A DNA stretch of 62,765 nucleotides from the NCBI GenBank assembly GCA_016931515.1, contig JAFGEQ010000020.1, positions 1 to 62,765 of the forward strand, read 5' to 3'. The notes beneath the pieces are model-generated. The model was given only the letters and a program-made list of their open reading frames with translations, did no database searches and was not told where the DNA came from. The translations under genes were made by a program, and so were the position numbers. The DNA is from a candidate division CSSED10-310 bacterium. Lineage in GTDB: Bacteria; CSSED10-310. This document shows, in pieces, positions 56,035 to 62,765 of the stretch (its first letter is position 1; every line of letters starts with the position of its first letter).

Positions 56035-56083
56035 CAACAATAGACTAAGGATTTATATAAGACATCAGTTAGGAGGATTAACT
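56031..56083 (+). promoter_or_regulatory. dnaK promoter and leader
   Basis: A perfect TTGACA (56031-56036), a 17-nt spacer and TATATA (56054-56059) form a strong sigma70-type promoter whose -35 overlaps the stop of the M20 gene. No CIRCE element is present. The ribosome site AGGAGG is enclosed by a short inverted repeat AGTTA-N7-TAACT (56067-56083). An HspR-type repressor gene lies downstream, but no convincing HAIR operator is seen. Confidence 0.75.
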
Positions 56084-58000
56084 ATGAGCAAAGTAATAGG
56101 TATTGATCTCGGAACAACAAATTCGTGTGTTGCTGTGATGGAGGGTGGTGAAGCCACCGTTATCCCCAATGCGGAAGGTAATCGCACAACTCCCTCAGTT
56201 ATCGGATTCATTAAGGATGGGTCCCGCGTGGTCGGACAGGTTGCCAAGCGCCAGGCTGTTACCAATCCCGAAAAAACAGTGTATTCCATCAAACGGTTTA
56301 TGGGTCGTCGATTCCGTGAAGTCGGCAAGGAAATCGAGATGGTTCCGTACAAGGTTGTGGAGGGCAAGAACGGCGATGTCAGGGTCCAAATCGATGACAA
56401 ACAGCTGAGTCCGCCGGAAATTTCCGCTATGGTTCTTCAGAAATTGAAACAGGCGGCGGAAGACTACCTCGGGGAAAAAGTAAGTCGCGCCGTCATCACG
56501 GTTCCCGCCTACTTCAATGACAGTCAGCGCCAGGCGACAAAAGATGCAGGAACCATTGCCGGGTTGAATGTTGAGCGCATTATCAATGAGCCGACTGCAG
56601 CCGCACTGGCTTATGGCCTGGATAAAAAAGAAGACGAGACCATTGCTGTCTATGATTTTGGCGGCGGCACATTCGATATATCCATTCTTGAAGTCGGTGA
56701 CCAGGTCGTGGAAGTCAAGGCGACAAATGGTGATACTCATTTGGGTGGAGATAATCTCGATCATCGCATTTACAGTTGGATCGTTACGGAGTTCAAAAAG
56801 GAGCAGGGGATTGACTTATCGGGTGATCCGATGGCCCTTCAGCGTTTGAGGGAAGCCGCTGAGAAAGCGAAGATTGAACTGTCAACAGTCAAAGAAACAA
56901 ATATTAATCTCCCATTTATTACTGCCGATTCATCCGGCCCCAAACACCTTGTAATGACTTTGAGCAGGGCGAAGTTTGAGCAGTTGGTTGAAGATGAATT
57001 GAAACGAACACTGGAACCCTGCCGAAAAGCTCTGGCTGATGCCGGCATAACTGCTGATAATATTGACGAAGTCGTTCTCGTCGGTGGTTCGACAAGGATT
57101 CCCAAGGTGCAGGATATGGTCCGGGAGTTTTTCCGGAAGGAACCGCATAAGGGTGTCAATCCGGATGAAGTTGTGGCAGTTGGAGCTGCAATACAGGGTG
57201 GAATTTTAGCGGGAGATGTGAAGGATGTCCTGCTGCTGGATGTAACGCCGCTGTCTCTTGGAATTGAAACTCTCGGTGGAGTTATGACCAAGCTGATTGA
57301 GAGAAACACGACAATACCGACGAAAAAGAGCGAGGTGTTTTCAACTGCAGCCGACAGCCAGACACAGGTGGAAATTCATGTGCTTCAGGGTGAACGACCG
57401 ATGGCGACTCAGAACCGGACACTGGGCAGGTTCCATCTGGTTGGTATTCCGCCTGCTCCAAGGGGTATTCCACAGATCGAAGTCTCTTTCGATATCGACG
57501 CCAACGGCATCGTCAACGTGTCCGCAAAAGACCTGGGCACAGGCAAGGAACAGAAAATCACAATTACGTCATCTTCCGGTCTTGCTGAAGATGAAATCAA
57601 TAAAATGGTCAACGAAGCGGAAACGAATGCAGAGGATGATGCCAAACAGCGCCATATCATCGATCTGCGGAACCAGGCGGATAACCTGATTTACAGTATA
57701 GAAAAAGTCCTCCAGGAAAACGCCGACAAGGTTCCCGATACCGATGCCGGACGAATCCGGTCCGCGATTTCCGCTCTGAAGACGGCAATGGAGAAGGGTG
57801 AGAAAGTCGAGCTGGAAGCCAAAATCAAAGAGTTAACGGAAGCGTCTCACAAACTTGCTGAGATGATTTACAAAGACTCACAAAAAGAACAGGCACAGCA
57901 ACAGGGTACGTATGATCAGCAATCCCATGCTCAGCAGGATCAATCAAAATCGGCCGGAGGTGAGGATGTTGTGGATGCCGAGTTCGAGGAATCGAATTAG
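56084..58000 (+). CDS. dnaK: DnaK (Hsp70 chaperone)
   Basis: A 638-residue Hsp70. The nucleotide-binding domain opens with [17 protein letters not shown] and shows [15 protein letters not shown] and [14 protein letters not shown]. The substrate-binding domain has [17 protein letters not shown], and the C-terminus ends in the usual acidic [12 protein letters not shown]. With ATP and the J-proteins that follow it folds and protects proteins. The strong promoter is immediately upstream. The nucleotide-exchange factor GrpE, often beside dnaK, is not in this window. Confidence 0.98.
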   Translation: MSKVIGIDLGTTNSCVAVMEGGEATVIPNAEGNRTTPSVIGFIKDGSRVVGQVAKRQAVTNPEKTVYSIKRFMGRRFREVGKEIEMVPYKVVEGKNGDVRVQIDDKQLSPPEISAMVLQKLKQAAEDYLGEKVSRAVITVPAYFNDSQRQATKDAGTIAGLNVERIINEPTAAALAYGLDKKEDETIAVYDFGGGTFDISILEVGDQVVEVKATNGDTHLGGDNLDHRIYSWIVTEFKKEQGIDLSGDPMALQRLREAAEKAKIELSTVKETNINLPFITADSSGPKHLVMTLSRAKFEQLVEDELKRTLEPCRKALADAGITADNIDEVVLVGGSTRIPKVQDMVREFFRKEPHKGVNPDEVVAVGAAIQGGILAGDVKDVLLLDVTPLSLGIETLGGVMTKLIERNTTIPTKKSEVFSTAADSQTQVEIHVLQGERPMATQNRTLGRFHLVGIPPAPRGIPQIEVSFDIDANGIVNVSAKDLGTGKEQKITITSSSGLAEDEINKMVNEAETNAEDDAKQRHIIDLRNQADNLIYSIEKVLQENADKVPDTDAGRIRSAISALKTAMEKGEKVELEAKIKELTEASHKLAEMIYKDSQKEQAQQQGTYDQQSHAQQDQSKSAGGEDVVDAEFEESN

Positions 58001-58015
58001 GCGTAGGATGTATGG

Positions 58016-58051
58016 AACTGGAGAGCGCTCTGATGGGCGTTCTCCAGTTTT
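58016..58051 (+). terminator. Stem-loop between dnaK and dnaJ
   Basis: A 13-bp stem with one G-U pair (58016-58028 with 58037-58049) and an 8-nt loop is followed by four T. It begins 16 bases after the dnaK stop and ends 13 bases before dnaJ. It could act as a partial terminator or 3' stabiliser, lowering dnaJ output relative to dnaK. Confidence 0.68.
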
Positions 58052-58063
58052 GTGGTTCTGGAC

Positions 58064-59194
58064 ATGAAAAAAGACCTTTATAAAATACTGGGAGTGCCGA
58101 AGACTGCCGACGAGGCGGAAATCAAGAAGGCGTACCGCAAGCTTGCGAGGAAACATCATCCGGATGTCAATCCTGGAGACAAGAGCTCCGAGGATCGTTT
58201 TAAAGAGATTTCCGAGGCGTATGCCGTTTTGTCAGACAAGCAGCGGCGTGCCCAGTATGATGAGATGGGTGAGAACTATTTCCGGCAGACAAACACCGGA
58301 AACAACAGTGCCCGGGGAAATCCATTCGAAGGGATTGATTTTGATTTCATGGGCGGATTTGGCCGGAAGCAGCAGGACCCCGGCAGTTTTCGCGATTTTT
58401 TCCGGGATATCTTTGGGCAGCGGGAAGCTGCACAACAGGGACCCGACCCAGGGCAGGATGTGCACTACAACCTGGAGATCGATTTCCTCGACGCATATCG
58501 GGGTGTGACGACCGAGTTGCAACTGCAGACCGGCATGCCCTGCCCGAAGTGCGGAGGCAGCGGTGACGAACCCGGCAGCCGGCGTACCACCTGTCCCGCT
58601 TGCAACGGTTCCGGCCAGATTCTGACGGCAAACGGACCTTTCCGGATGTCGCAACCCTGTCCCAAATGTGGAGGAACCGGGATAGCTTCCACAACCAAAT
58701 GTGCGCAGTGTCGGGGTATTGGTACGGTGCCGAGTAACCAATCAATTAAAGTAAAAATTCCTGTCGGTGTGGAGACTGGTTCCAAGGTGAGGGTGGCTGG
58801 AAAAGGCTCTGGTGGCAGGAGAGGCGGACCGCCCGGTGACCTGATAATTACCGTCAAGGTCACTGAGCATCATTATTTCAAGCGGAGTGGAAAGAATATA
58901 TTGCTGGAGATCCCGATATCCATTTCTGAAGCACTTCTCGGAGCCCGGATTCAGATTCCGACTCCCGGAGGTTCAGTGAAAATGACGATTCCTCCAGCCT
59001 GCAACGTCGACCAGGTCTTCCGCTTGGCCGGCAAAGGCTTTCAGGATATAAGGGGTGGGAAACCCGGGGATCTTATGATAAAAGTCCGTATCGTTACACC
59101 GCCTCAGGTCCGGGAAAGCGCAAAGGACTTGATTCGCGAGTTTGACAGGATGAATCCGTATCATCCACGGAAAGGGATGTTTGATCTTGGCTGA
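58064..59194 (+). CDS. dnaJ: DnaJ (Hsp40 co-chaperone), first copy
   Basis: About 376 residues from ATG 58064; a GTG at 58052 is in frame but lies in the stem-loop trailer. The J domain has the HPD motif ([10 protein letters not shown]), then a Gly/Phe region and four zinc-binding repeats ([32 protein letters not shown]). The C-terminal domains bind substrate. It stimulates DnaK ATPase. The ribosome site is weak and lies next to the upstream hairpin. Its end overlaps hspR. Confidence 0.95.
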   Translation: MKKDLYKILGVPKTADEAEIKKAYRKLARKHHPDVNPGDKSSEDRFKEISEAYAVLSDKQRRAQYDEMGENYFRQTNTGNNSARGNPFEGIDFDFMGGFGRKQQDPGSFRDFFRDIFGQREAAQQGPDPGQDVHYNLEIDFLDAYRGVTTELQLQTGMPCPKCGGSGDEPGSRRTTCPACNGSGQILTANGPFRMSQPCPKCGGTGIASTTKCAQCRGIGTVPSNQSIKVKIPVGVETGSKVRVAGKGSGGRRGGPPGDLIITVKVTEHHYFKRSGKNILLEIPISISEALLGARIQIPTPGGSVKMTIPPACNVDQVFRLAGKGFQDIRGGKPGDLMIKVRIVTPPQVRESAKDLIREFDRMNPYHPRKGMFDLG

Positions 59195-59573
59195 TGCAAA
59201 ATATACCATCGGTATTGTTGCGGAAATGTTGAATATCACGCCTCAGACGGTTCGTGTGTATGAACAGAGAGGTTTCATTTTTCCGAAGCGGTCATCCGGA
59301 AACACCCGTCTTTATACGGATGAGGATGTCGATACGCTCCGGATGATTCTGAAGCTGACCCAGGATCTAAAGGTGAATCTCTGTGGTGTCGAGATCATCA
59401 TGAAGCTCGTTCAACAGATTCATTCACTTGAAACTGAGAAGGAACGATTGTATCAGATGCTGTATGAAGCGGGGACAATGCTTCAGACATTTATGGATTC
59501 ATCGACCCACAAGGATGTGCCGATGCGTTCGACAATCGGAACTCTGATTCAGATCATTAACGGCGACATGTAG
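59187..59573 (+). CDS. hspR: HspR-type MerR-family heat-shock repressor
   Basis: About 128 residues from TTG 59187, which has AGGGA 9 nt upstream; TTG 59181 is also possible. The MerR helix-turn-helix fits the HspR subgroup: [27 protein letters not shown] and then [17 protein letters not shown]. HspR represses dnaK operons in actinobacteria, epsilonproteobacteria and others, using DnaK as a co-repressor. A C-terminal helix follows. The gene sits between two dnaJ genes and overlaps the first by 8 bases. It presumably controls this operon; no HAIR site was found. Confidence 0.88.
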   Translation: MADAKYTIGIVAEMLNITPQTVRVYEQRGFIFPKRSSGNTRLYTDEDVDTLRMILKLTQDLKVNLCGVEIIMKLVQQIHSLETEKERLYQMLYEAGTMLQTFMDSSTHKDVPMRSTIGTLIQIINGDM

Positions 59574-59593
59574 GTTTACTTGGAGAGGGTTGA

Positions 59594-60709
59594 ATGGCGA
59601 CAAACAACAAGAGGGATTATTACGAGGTTCTCGGAGTTGAACGGAACGCAGATCAGCAGTCGATCAAGCAGACCTACCGGAAACTCGCTCTGAAATATCA
59701 CCCGGACAGGAACTCCGGAGATCCGGAGGCGGAGAACAAGTTTAAGGAAATCTCGGAAGCGTATCAGGTTTTATCGGATCCAGCCAAGCGGCAGAAATAC
59801 GATCAGTTCGGCCATCAGGGGCTGAACGGGAGCGGATTTCAGCCGTTTACCGGATTCGAGGAAATTTTCGAATCCTTTGGTGATATTTTCGGCGATTTTT
59901 TTGGAGGGTCTCGCAGAAATCGCTCCAGGGCTATGGCCGGCGAAGATCTCCGCTACGATCTCCAAATCGATTTTATGGACGCTGTCCAGGGAATTGAAAA
60001 AGAGATTGAAGTCGAAAAACTGGCGTCTTGTGAAACCTGCAACGGCACCGGTTCCCAGCCGGGCACCTCGCCAGTTGTCTGTCCTCACTGCGGAGGCAGC
60101 GGTCAGATCCGGCGGTCCCAGGGTTTCTTTATGCTGTCCACTCCTTGTTCCCGCTGTCATGGCACGGGGCAATTTATCCAGAACCCCTGCCTGGAATGTG
60201 GTGGGTTCGGCAAGACTGAAAAGAGGAAAAAGCTGACCGTCAAGATACCTGCCGGCGTGGATTCCGGTTCCCGGATACGGCTGAGAGGTGAAGGCGAGCC
60301 GGGTATGCACGGTGGGCCTCACGGCGATCTTTATATCTTTATCAAGGTCAGGGAGCACGATGTTTTTCAAAGACATGGTGACGACATTTTGATAGAATAT
60401 CCGATATCGTTTTCGCAAGCCGCTCTCGGCAGTACTGTTGAGATTGACTTACTCGATGGCAAAGACTCCCTGAAAATACCGGCTGGAACTCAACATGGAC
60501 GGAATTTTATGTTCAAGGGCCGGGGTGTTAAAAATCTAAGGACACAGGGCAACGGAGATTTCTATGTCCGGGTGGTTATTGTTACGCCGACACATTTAAA
60601 TCAGGAACAGCGGCAGCATCTTGAAGCGCTGGCACAGTTCGACGGCAAGCTGAACATTCCCGGAAAGAAAAAGACATTATTCGAGAAGATCCGGAACTCC
60701 ATTTCTTGA
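59594..60709 (+). CDS. dnaJ2: DnaJ (Hsp40 co-chaperone), second copy
   Basis: A 371-residue DnaJ with J domain ([10 protein letters not shown]), a Gly/Phe region with [11 protein letters not shown], and four zinc-binding repeats ([32 protein letters not shown]), followed by C-terminal substrate-binding domains ([15 protein letters not shown]). It is distinct from the first copy and closer to the standard DnaJ in layout. GGAGAGG precedes the ATG. The last 33 bases overlap the converging WbqC-like gene. Confidence 0.95.
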   Translation: MATNNKRDYYEVLGVERNADQQSIKQTYRKLALKYHPDRNSGDPEAENKFKEISEAYQVLSDPAKRQKYDQFGHQGLNGSGFQPFTGFEEIFESFGDIFGDFFGGSRRNRSRAMAGEDLRYDLQIDFMDAVQGIEKEIEVEKLASCETCNGTGSQPGTSPVVCPHCGGSGQIRRSQGFFMLSTPCSRCHGTGQFIQNPCLECGGFGKTEKRKKLTVKIPAGVDSGSRIRLRGEGEPGMHGGPHGDLYIFIKVREHDVFQRHGDDILIEYPISFSQAALGSTVEIDLLDGKDSLKIPAGTQHGRNFMFKGRGVKNLRTQGNGDFYVRVVIVTPTHLNQEQRQHLEALAQFDGKLNIPGKKKTLFEKIRNSIS

Positions 60710-61426
60710 TTTATATTTGGAAAATTCAATCAACGCCTCGGGATTCTTCAGAATCCCTGTGGAGTTGGGTCCTTCGTTCATGATCAGGTCGATTGTCCCC
60801 ATGAAGGGCACGAATTCGCCGTGAAGCTGGCGGTAGACCGGGTGATGATAATCATGCAGATACACTTGGATTCCCGATTCAGAGAACTGGTTCAGCTCCA
60901 GATAATTCCTGCACAACGGCCCGCTGATATAGTCGGTTATTCCTGACAGTCTGCAGATCTCGACCAGTCTTCCGGTTTTATCCATATTTTTCACGGGAAG
61001 GCTGGAGGCTCTCATTGTTCGGACTCCCGTCAGCCCTAGCCAGCGCAGATGTGCCTCTATCAAGGCAATATCCAGATCGACCAAGTATTCAGTTGAGGTT
61101 GTGATGATTTGCTGAAGCTCCGGAAAGTAATCTTGGAAGCAGGGCGCGGTCCGGTAGTTGAACTCGATGGTCTTCAGGTGTTTGAAAGCCCATTTTTGTG
61201 AGTTGTCGATGCGTGTCTCGGTCAGAAGCTGTTCGAATTTGCCTCTTTGAACAACCGGTACTGTCAGCCAGATCGGACCGTCGGGACCCTTAATCCGGTT
61301 TCTGTTGCGCCATCCGCGCCGATCGAATTGCACATCATCAAGATAGACGAAAACATCCGAACAGGCCATTTGATTGAAAAATCCGAGCCATGGAAAATAA
61401 CCCGGCTGCAAAATCGTGCCTCTCAT
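60677..61426 (-). CDS. WbqC-like family protein, second copy
   Basis: A 249-residue protein with the same family marks as the copy at 15068: [42 protein letters not shown] and [13 protein letters not shown]. It overlaps the upstream methyltransferase by ATGA, forming a two-gene unit. No aminotransferase is adjacent. A role in modifying a surface-glycan sugar together with the methyltransferase is inferred. Confidence 0.85.
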   Translation of the reverse strand: MRGTILQPGYFPWLGFFNQMACSDVFVYLDDVQFDRRGWRNRNRIKGPDGPIWLTVPVVQRGKFEQLLTETRIDNSQKWAFKHLKTIEFNYRTAPCFQDYFPELQQIITTSTEYLVDLDIALIEAHLRWLGLTGVRTMRASSLPVKNMDKTGRLVEICRLSGITDYISGPLCRNYLELNQFSESGIQVYLHDYHHPVYRQLHGEFVPFMGTIDLIMNEGPNSTGILKNPEALIEFSKYKSRNGVPDLLE

Positions 61427-62118
61427 GTCAGAGGTCCTTTTTTCACGATAATATCATACCGGAATGATGGGCAGCGTTTAGTGCCATGCTGTGGTATCAT
61501 GATGACGTTACTCGCGCCGGAGAGGTTAAAAAGTTCCCGGAGTTCATCAATTGAAATGAAGAGCCAGTTACGGAAACGATGCATGAAGGGCCGGGATTCG
61601 TCATCCCAGTGAGCTACTTCGTTTGCCGGTATCAGATGCCTGTGATCCCTGGAAAAAAGGTCACCGATAAATAGAGAACCGCCTACTGTCAGAACGCGGT
61701 AAAGCTCTTTCGAGACGGAGATCGCTGAATTGGTAGACGGCAGGTAATGGAAGAGAGAATAACAAATCACCCGATCGAATGAATTATCGGGGAATGGCAG
61801 GTGCCCGGCTTCAGCCTGAATGAAATGTATGTCATCTGAATGCTTTTTGCCTTCGGTCAGAGGTAGGTTGCAGAAATCAACACCGACTATCATGTCAGCA
61901 TCGGGGTTCAATTGCTCCAGCAAATACCCGTTGTTGCATCCGACATCGAGAACCCGATGGAAGCGTGCCGAAGTGAGGTCGAACCGGGAGTGAATTTCAT
62001 CAATAATGGCGGTGAATTCCTCCGGTATCGGCCGTCTGCCGGTCATGCCAATCGAGTCCGTGTATTTCTGGCTGTTCAGGAGCCATTCCCGCTGCATTCG
62101 TTTCCGATAAGAATCCAT
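61423..62118 (-). CDS. Class I SAM-dependent methyltransferase
   Basis: A 231-residue enzyme. Motif I is VLDVGCNNGYLLEQL, with VGVDFCNLPL, LPFPDNSFDRVICYSLFHYLP and LTVGGSLFIGDLF following. GGGAGG precedes the ATG. It is coupled by ATGA to the second WbqC-like gene, which suggests a small-molecule or glycan target rather than rRNA, but the substrate is not readable. Confidence 0.87.
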   Translation of the reverse strand: MDSYRKRMQREWLLNSQKYTDSIGMTGRRPIPEEFTAIIDEIHSRFDLTSARFHRVLDVGCNNGYLLEQLNPDADMIVGVDFCNLPLTEGKKHSDDIHFIQAEAGHLPFPDNSFDRVICYSLFHYLPSTNSAISVSKELYRVLTVGGSLFIGDLFSRDHRHLIPANEVAHWDDESRPFMHRFRNWLFISIDELRELFNLSGASNVIMIPQHGTKRCPSFRYDIIVKKGPLT

Positions 62119-62182
62119 GGTACCTCCCAGAGCGTAAGACGGTCACACTTTTTTATAACTGTTTCGAGGTGGGCAAACAATA

Positions 62183-62206
62183 CGGCGCGCTTTTCATGGC
62201 GCGCCG
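62183..62206 (-). terminator. Stem-loop downstream of comM
   Basis: CGGCGCGC (62183-62190) pairs with GCGCGCCG (62199-62206) around an 8-nt loop. On the minus strand it lies 35 bases past the comM stop and is followed only by a weak T-rich stretch (TATTGTTTG). It is a probable but inefficient terminator. Confidence 0.5.
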
Positions 62207-62240
62207 GTTAAGGGTTAAAAAGGGAGGAGGAGGAGGAATA

Positions 62241-62765
62241 TCAGGCTGCGTACGCCGGATCCCGGCATGACCGGTCCAGTGCACGGTACTGAATAGCTTC
62301 GGCTATATGATGCGATTCTATGGATCGTGACTCGGAAAGATCCGCAATCGTCCGGGCTACCTTCAGGATTCGATCGTATGCTCTCGCCGTCAAACCGAGT
62401 CGCTTCATGGCATGCTCCATGAGCCGCAATCCATCGGATGTGAGTTGGCAGAATTCCCGTATCTCACGGGAACTCATGTGGGCGTTACAGTGACTTGAGG
62501 TCTCCATTTCATGGTTGATCAACCCTCTGGGATTGAAGAATCGCTGTCGCTGAAGATGACGGGCCGCTTCCACCCGCTCCCGGATGGTTCCAGACGACTC
62601 CCCTCGTCGGCGATCCTGCAGATCCTTGAAATTCACTGCGTTGACTTCGATATGGAGATCGATTCTGTCAAGCAGCGGACCGGAGATCCGGCTCAGGTAA
62701 CGGGTGATATGTTCCGGGCGGCATACACACGCTTTCTCCGGATGCGAATAATACCCGCATGGGCA
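62241..62765 (-). CDS. comM: ComM/YifB-family Mg-chelatase-like AAA ATPase, C-terminal part
   Basis: The 3' 175 codons of a gene that runs off the right edge. The residues CPCGYYSHPEKACVCRPEHI, then ISGPLLDRIDLHIEV, are strongly conserved in YifB/ComM proteins, and the final helical domain has LGLTARAYDRILKVARTIADL. The family hexamer moves Holliday-type branches and aids natural transformation in some bacteria. The Walker motifs lie outside the window. Confidence 0.94.
   Translation of the reverse strand, partial: CPCGYYSHPEKACVCRPEHITRYLSRISGPLLDRIDLHIEVNAVNFKDLQDRRRGESSGTIRERVEAARHLQRQRFFNPRGLINHEMETSSHCNAHMSSREIREFCQLTSDGLRLMEHAMKRLGLTARAYDRILKVARTIADLSESRSIESHHIAEAIQYRALDRSCRDPAYAA

Noticed and set aside
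59771-60418. Open frame on the minus strand opposite the second dnaJ
   Set aside because: Antisense shadow of a conserved gene with no start signals.

Overview
The window reads as chromosomal DNA of a Gram-negative, uncultured-type bacterium. It has lipoproteins with lipoboxes, lytic transglycosylases, a type IV-type prepilin with a sigma54-like promoter, and large secreted proteins built from beta-propeller, jelly-roll and long Thr/Pro stalk modules, together with dockerin-like and cohesin-like pieces. This mix is typical of poorly cultured FCB/PVC-type and related candidate phyla (Sumerlaeota- or Hydrogenedentota-like genomes, for example). I cannot fix the phylum from sequence alone. Genes are tightly packed, with many 4-nt ATGA/GTGA overlaps between co-directional genes and several convergent genes whose 3' ends overlap. 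I saw no rRNA, tRNA, transposase, phage gene or CRISPR array.

Layout. 1-4.15 kb: a gingipain-type (C25) secreted protease carrying dockerin-like and cohesin-like modules, bounded by two strong terminators. 4.2-14.0 kb: three secreted stalk/propeller proteins that share an apparently uncharacterised C-terminal domain of about 110 residues (signature LDVYG..WF.PSW); rlmN is inserted on the minus strand. 14.0-26.8 kb: a glycosylation region. A DegT aminotransferase, a WbqC-like protein and an NAD epimerase are followed by two DPM1-type glycosyltransferases, three DUF2723 (TMEM260/GT117-like) membrane proteins, a prepilin and a GT39-type transferase. 26.8-32.9 kb (minus, except one methyltransferase): mtaB, a BNR/dockerin-like protein, purC and nnrE-nnrD. 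33.0-44.4 kb: ubiB, a cohesin-like lipoprotein, a lytic transglycosylase, a PEGA protein, rsmD, coaD, an orphan PgaB-C-terminal-like hydrolase, ligA, dnaA and an MltD-like transglycosylase. 44.4-54.7 kb: a second polysaccharide/envelope block (polyprenyl-phosphate sugar transferase, GT2, GT-C, PilP/GspC-like lipoprotein, YfhO protein, TPR lipoprotein). 54.9-60.7 kb: M20 peptidase, then dnaK-dnaJ-hspR-dnaJ2. 60.7-62.8 kb: a second WbqC-like protein, a methyltransferase and the 3' end of comM/yifB.

How it may fit together (inference). The Thr/Pro stalk proteins and the prepilin lie next to genes expected to make an amino-sugar, charge it on a polyprenyl carrier (DPM1-like) and transfer it across the membrane (DUF2723 and GT39). 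The last stalk gene overlaps the aminotransferase start by 4 nt. The simplest reading is a dedicated surface-protein O-glycosylation island. Separately, dockerin-like and cohesin-like modules on different exported proteins hint at non-covalent surface assembly.
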